Assembly (NCBI GenBank): GCA_003139735.1
Contig: PLGA01000112.1
Location: forward strand, 30,996-40,792
From: Bryobacterales bacterium
Lineage (GTDB): Bacteria; Acidobacteriota; Terriglobia; Bryobacterales; Bryobacteraceae
DNA: 9,797 nt
Reading direction: 5' to 3'
A program made the translations under genes and the position numbers. Position 1 is the stretch's first letter. Each line of letters begins with the position of its first letter. The notes under the pieces are model-generated. The model saw nothing but the letters and a program-made list of their open reading frames with translations, made no database searches and had not been told where the DNA came from. Of this stretch, positions 6,957-9,797 are shown in pieces.

Positions 6957-8120
6957 TTAGGCGTAGAGAATGCTGCTATCGATCTTGGACACCGACGGAA
7001 CGCCCGTCAGCACCATGGCGGCCTCCAGCTCGGTCCGGATCCGGTTCATGAAGAGCGCGACTCCGTCGGCTCCGCCTCCGTAAGCGGCGCGCAGGATATG
7101 CCGGCCCACCAGGACCACGTCGGCGCCCAGCGCCAGGTATTTCAGCACGTCCGTGCCGGTGGCCACGCAGCCATCGGTAAATATCGCCACCTTGCCTTTC
7201 AGTTTTGCGGCGATGGCCGGCAGCACCTCGGCAGTGCCGGCGGTGTGGTCCTGGCGGCGCCCGCCATGGTTCGACACGGCGATTCCCGCAACGCCGGCAT
7301 CCACGCAGCGCATCGCGTCGTCGAGCCGCATGATGCCCTTCACCACCACGGGCATTTTGAAGGCCTTGACCAGCTCGCGCAACTGCGCCTCGGTCTTGGG
7401 TCCGGAATCCACATCGATGGAAAGCCAGGCCGCCCCGGAGGCATCGATCTGGGGCTGCCATTGCAGGATGATCTCGTTAGCGATGGGCTTGCTGTTGTAG
7501 AGCGCCTTTCCCTGAAAGCGTTGTACCACGTTCAGGTTCCTCTTCACGTCTTCGACAGGGTACGTCAGGTTGTCGCCGACGGCGCCCAGGGTGCCAGCGG
7601 CGACGCATCCGCCCACGATCGAATCGAACCATTCCTGCTGCGTCATCCCCTTACCGAATTTGGTGGCGGCCGGGCCCATGGGCGCGCACACGGCCGGCAG
7701 GGAGATCTTATGGCCGAAAATCGTGGTGGAAGTATCGGCGCGCGTTACGTCGTGCACGTTGCGCATCATCACCTTCATGTGCTGCAGCGCGGTGAAATTG
7801 TTCTGAAACGACATGCCGGTGCCGCTGCCGGCGATTCCCCCGCCGTCTCCGGAGCAAGCGACGCCGTCGCATACCGGGCAAACCCGGCACGTGGGATAGA
7901 GCCGCTCGCGAGCCTTGTCCAGAATGTTTCTGGGGTTGAGGCTGCCGGCGCCGGGCGCGGCGGACTGGGCAGCCTGTTGCGCCGCGGCTCTTGCGGGAAC
8001 TACGGCCTGTGCAAGCAAGCCCCCACTGCCGATAAGAGTCGAGGCCTTTAGGAGGTTTCGACGGTTGAAGCCGGCGCTATCGCCCGGGAATTCGCGTGCG
8101 CTCTCCGGAGTGTCTTTCAT
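6957..8120 (-). CDS. Tat-exported FMN-dependent alpha-hydroxy-acid oxidase-like protein
   Basis: This 387-residue TIM-barrel flavoprotein belongs to the lactate oxidase/glycolate oxidase family, which oxidises 2-hydroxy acids to 2-keto acids. The N-terminus has a twin-arginine signal, FNRRNLLKAS (Arg20-Arg21), then a hydrophobic stretch ending VVPARAAA, so it is probably exported folded with FMN. Next is a cysteine cluster, CRVCPVCDGVAC (Cys78, 81, 84, 89). Active-site features are VVVKGIM (Lys261) and SNHGGRRQD (His285 base, Arg288 carboxylate binder). The phosphate loop, usually DGGIRxG, reads DGCVATG (316-322) and lacks the Arg, followed by LALGADVVLVGR. The frame opens with GTG at 8129, but ATG at 8120 is preferred because GGAAGGGTGG lies 5 bases upstream. 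It is first in a probable unit with DUF1080, behind its own promoter. The hydroxy-acid substrate and electron acceptor are unknown. Confidence 0.9.
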   Translation of the reverse strand: MKDTPESAREFPGDSAGFNRRNLLKASTLIGSGGLLAQAVVPARAAAQQAAQSAAPGAGSLNPRNILDKARERLYPTCRVCPVCDGVACSGDGGGIAGSGTGMSFQNNFTALQHMKVMMRNVHDVTRADTSTTIFGHKISLPAVCAPMGPAATKFGKGMTQQEWFDSIVGGCVAAGTLGAVGDNLTYPVEDVKRNLNVVQRFQGKALYNSKPIANEIILQWQPQIDASGAAWLSIDVDSGPKTEAQLRELVKAFKMPVVVKGIMRLDDAMRCVDAGVAGIAVSNHGGRRQDHTAGTAEVLPAIAAKLKGKVAIFTDGCVATGTDVLKYLALGADVVLVGRHILRAAYGGGADGVALFMNRIRTELEAAMVLTGVPSVSKIDSSILYA

Positions 8121-8125
8121 GGGGT

Positions 8126-8135
8126 CCACCCTTCC
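8126..8135 (-). promoter_or_regulatory. ribosome-binding site deciding the FMN oxidase start
   Basis: GGAAGGGTGG on the minus strand ends 5 bases before the ATG at 8118-8120. The in-frame GTG at 8127-8129 falls inside this element, so it is a poor start; the ATG is preferred. Confidence 0.6.
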
Positions 8136-8170
8136 ATCGAGAGTTACAGAACGTTTTGTCTCTTCTTTAG

Positions 8171-8199
8171 ATGGTATGGCCCGTCACCAAGACTGTCAA
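8171..8199 (-). promoter_or_regulatory. predicted sigma70-type promoter of the FMN oxidase-DUF1080-serpin unit
   Basis: On the minus strand a perfect -35 box TTGACA (8194-8199) is followed by a 17-base spacer and the -10 box TACCAT (8171-8176), which matches the consensus at four of six bases including both ends. Transcription would start near 8164, giving a leader of about 45 bases before the ATG at 8120. It lies entirely in the 83-base gap after the Gfo/Idh stop codon and points in the direction of the downstream genes, which supports it being real. Confidence 0.6.
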
Positions 8200-8203
8200 C
8201 GGC

Positions 8204-9532
8204 CTACACTTTGGGAAGGCTGTACGGCTCGCGGTATGTCTTGCTCAAGAGCTGGTTTGCCTGCGCGTCGCCCGGGAATGTCTCGGTCATCGGATCGAAA
8301 TGGACATCACGGCCCAGCTTGTAGGAGATATTGCCGAGGTGGCACAGCGTCGTGCTCAGACGCCCGATCTCGACATCGGAGTTGGGACGCTTCCGGCTCT
8401 TAACGCATTCCAGGAAATTGGCTTCATGGGATCCCCCCGTGCTCAGCGTCGTATCCACCTTGCCGTCCTTCCAATGCACCTCCCACCGGTCGTCTCTCGT
8501 AAGTACCGTCCCTTCCGTGCCGTAGTAGGCGGTGCCGACATCGGCGGGCCCGCCCTGGAACTTGGTCCCCGAGCCGGGAGCGGTATGCGGCAGCAGATAA
8601 TCGGTCGCGAAGCTGCGCAGCTCAAAGTTCAGAAGCATGTCGCCATAGTCGTAGGTGACGATCTCGGTGTCGGGCACTTCCTTCGCGTCCTTCAGCCAGT
8701 AGATGCCTCCCGCCGCGGAGATCCGCTTGGGCAGGCACTGGGCGCCATCGAAGCCGTGCATGAGCTGAATGGCCCAAATCCCGACATCGAGCACGTGGAT
8801 GCCCTGATTCCCGATCTCGCTGTTGCCGTAATCCCAAAAGAACCGCCAGAGGTAATGAAACCGGTTCTCATTGAAGGGGCGCTTCGGCGCGGCGCCGAGC
8901 CACCGGTCGTAATCCACGCCGGCAGGAGGGGCGGCGTCGGGCGGGCGGCCGATGTCGATGCGGATCTGGTCGATCCACGCTTTGATCAATGCCACCTTGC
9001 CAATCTTGCCCGCCGCGACGAACTCGACGGCGCTCTTGTAGTGGACCCCGCTGCGCCGTTGGGTGCCCACTTGCATCACGCGATTGTACTTGCGCGCGGC
9101 GTCGCGCATGAGTTGCCCTTCCTGGATCGTGTGGCTCATGGGCTTCTCGCAATAGACGTCCTTGCCGGCCTGACACGCCATCATCGCGATGCGGGCGTGC
9201 CAGTGATCCGGCACGGCGATCACCACGGCGTCGATTTCCTTGTCCTCCAGCACGCGCTCGAACCGGCTCTCAAACGCCGGCTTGCGGCCTTGCGCCGTAG
9301 CCAGGTCCGCCCCCGTCTTCTCAAGGATGGCGGGATCCAGATCGCAGAACGTCTTGAATTGCGCGCCCGCCTGGATGGCCCGCAGCGCCACCCCACGCCC
9401 TTGGTTGCGTCCGCCGATCAGCGCGAGCGTGACCTTCTCATTGGCCCCCAAAGCCGCGGGGTTCCAGTTGATGAAACTCCCGGCGGCTGCGGCCGCACCC
9501 GCGGATGTCAGAAACGTCCTTCTGTCTTGCAT
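8204..9532 (-). CDS. Tat-exported Gfo/Idh/MocA-family oxidoreductase
   Basis: This is a 442-residue NAD(P)-dependent sugar or cyclitol dehydrogenase-type protein. MQDRRTFLTSAG is a twin-arginine signal (Arg4-Arg5) followed by an alanine-rich hydrophobic stretch, so it is probably translocated folded. The Rossmann domain has LALIGGRNQGRG (36-47; the middle Gly of GxGxxG is Arg, a variation I recall from secreted relatives), VVIAVPDHWHARIA (103-116) and DVYCEKPMSH (125-134), with Lys130 the probable catalytic lysine. The C-terminal domain has WDYGNSEIGNQGIHVLDVG (233-251), whose GxHxxD motif (His246, Asp249) is typical of substrate-site residues. The ATG at 9532 is preferred; AAGGAG lies 12 bases upstream, and an in-frame GTG at 9535, 9 bases from it, is an alternative. 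The frame is open to 9577, but that would overlap the upstream gene and bury the Tat signal. The neighbouring enolase-like gene suggests sugar-acid metabolism. Substrate unknown. Confidence 0.93.
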   Translation of the reverse strand: MQDRRTFLTSAGAAAAAGSFINWNPAALGANEKVTLALIGGRNQGRGVALRAIQAGAQFKTFCDLDPAILEKTGADLATAQGRKPAFESRFERVLEDKEIDAVVIAVPDHWHARIAMMACQAGKDVYCEKPMSHTIQEGQLMRDAARKYNRVMQVGTQRRSGVHYKSAVEFVAAGKIGKVALIKAWIDQIRIDIGRPPDAAPPAGVDYDRWLGAAPKRPFNENRFHYLWRFFWDYGNSEIGNQGIHVLDVGIWAIQLMHGFDGAQCLPKRISAAGGIYWLKDAKEVPDTEIVTYDYGDMLLNFELRSFATDYLLPHTAPGSGTKFQGGPADVGTAYYGTEGTVLTRDDRWEVHWKDGKVDTTLSTGGSHEANFLECVKSRKRPNSDVEIGRLSTTLCHLGNISYKLGRDVHFDPMTETFPGDAQANQLLSKTYREPYSLPKV

Positions 9533-9544
9533 CACGTTCACTGG

Positions 9545-9550
9545 CTCCTT
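9545..9550 (-). promoter_or_regulatory. ribosome-binding site of the Gfo/Idh gene
   Basis: AAGGAG on the minus strand is 12 bases before the ATG at 9530-9532 and 9 bases before the in-frame GTG at 9533-9535. The spacing slightly favours the GTG, which would add one residue. Either start keeps the Tat signal at the N-terminus and rules out the longer frame from 9577. Confidence 0.5.
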
Positions 9551-9566
9551 CCCTGCTGCTGTCGCG

Positions 9567-9797
9567 TCACTCCGCAACCACGCCCAATCCCGGCCCGTTC
9601 AGGCCGGCCGTCCGCACCATCCCGTCCTTCACGACGAAGATGCCCGGGAAGCGCTTCTCCCACCCGCTGTTGGCCGCCGGAACGTACTGGCGGGCATTCG
9701 CTTCAACGGCTTTCACCGTTGGCACGTGCGCCGCCAGCGTCACGGAGTGCGCCAGCGACGCGCCCGGACACGTTAGATCCTGCACGCACAGAAACAC
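9567..9797 (-). CDS. enolase-superfamily (mandelate racemase/muconate lactonizing-like) enzyme, C-terminal part only
   Basis: The last 76 residues of a gene that starts right of the window; the frame is open through the edge. The sequence [20 protein letters not shown] followed by [13 protein letters not shown] and [15 protein letters not shown] matches, from memory, the C-terminal end of mandelate racemase/muconate lactonizing-like proteins, where this segment packs against the barrel and capping domain. Enzymes of this superfamily abstract the proton alpha to a carboxylate, often dehydrating or racemising sugar acids. The metal ligands and catalytic Lys or His residues lie outside the window, so the subgroup and substrate cannot be given. 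The stop TGA is 34 bases before the Gfo/Idh start on the same strand, suggesting one transcript. Confidence 0.75.
   Translation of the reverse strand: MFLCVQDLTCPGASLAHSVTLAAHVPTVKAVEANARQYVPAANSGWEKRFPGIFVVKDGMVRTAGLNGPGLGVVAE

Noticed and set aside
7155..7175. Sequencing error or frameshift as the cause of the missing Arg in the FMN loop
   Set aside because: The frame is unbroken and flanking motifs (KVAIFTDG before, TDVLKYLALGADVVLVGR after) are intact, so a local error changing several codons is unlikely.
6954..8051. 365-codon plus-strand open frame opposite the FMN oxidase gene
   Set aside because: It mirrors a confidently identified gene. Its protein is rich in His, Gly and Arg without domain features, as expected from the antisense strand of GC-rich DNA.
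9533..9577. 15-codon N-terminal extension of the Gfo/Idh frame
   Set aside because: It would overlap the enolase-like stop codon and displace the Tat motif from the N-terminus; AAGGAG lies inside it.

Overview
The window looks like a piece of an Acidobacteriota chromosome, probably from the Bryobacterales/Solibacter group. This is inferred from the high GC content, an Oar-like TonB-dependent receptor of the type heavily expanded in that group, and a mix of secreted DUF1080, Tat-exported Gfo/Idh/MocA and enolase-superfamily genes. No rRNA, tRNA, CRISPR array, insertion sequence or phage gene is visible. The window is densely coding, and no stretch over 100 bases lacks a gene.

Layout. The plus strand holds one gene, the C-terminal ~978 residues of a large TonB-dependent outer-membrane receptor whose start lies left of the window (1-2937). 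All other genes are on the minus strand and run toward it. Read in the direction of transcription they are: the tail of an enolase-superfamily (mandelate racemase/muconate lactonizing-like) enzyme (right edge to 9567); a Tat-exported Gfo/Idh/MocA oxidoreductase (9532-8204); a Tat-exported FMN-dependent alpha-hydroxy-acid oxidase-like protein (8120-6957); a secreted DUF1080 protein (6944-6306); a short secreted protein resembling the N-terminus of an esterase (6279-5842); a secreted serpin with an inhibitory-type hinge (5794-4622); and an acetolactate-synthase-like thiamine-diphosphate enzyme (4584-2986).

Transcription. The 83-base gap before the FMN oxidase gene carries a good sigma70-type promoter: perfect TTGACA, 17-base spacer, TACCAT. 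A unit could therefore start there and run through DUF1080, the esterase-like protein, the serpin and possibly the ThDP enzyme, with gaps of 12, 26, 47 and 37 bases. The enolase-like and Gfo/Idh genes form a separate unit upstream. Two perfect hairpins sit in the gaps around the serpin gene.

How the genes may work together. The Gfo/Idh oxidoreductase, DUF1080 protein (a family that includes 3-keto-disaccharide hydrolases), FMN oxidase and enolase-like enzyme are the kinds of enzymes used to oxidise and split sugars or sugar acids. Three of them carry export signals, so an extracytoplasmic oxidative sugar-processing route fed by the TonB receptor is a reasonable hypothesis, but it is inferred from family and context only. 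The serpin would protect exported proteins from proteases, or act independently. The most unusual items are the serpin, the truncated esterase-like gene beside it, and the exported flavin oxidase with a four-cysteine cluster and an altered FMN-phosphate loop.
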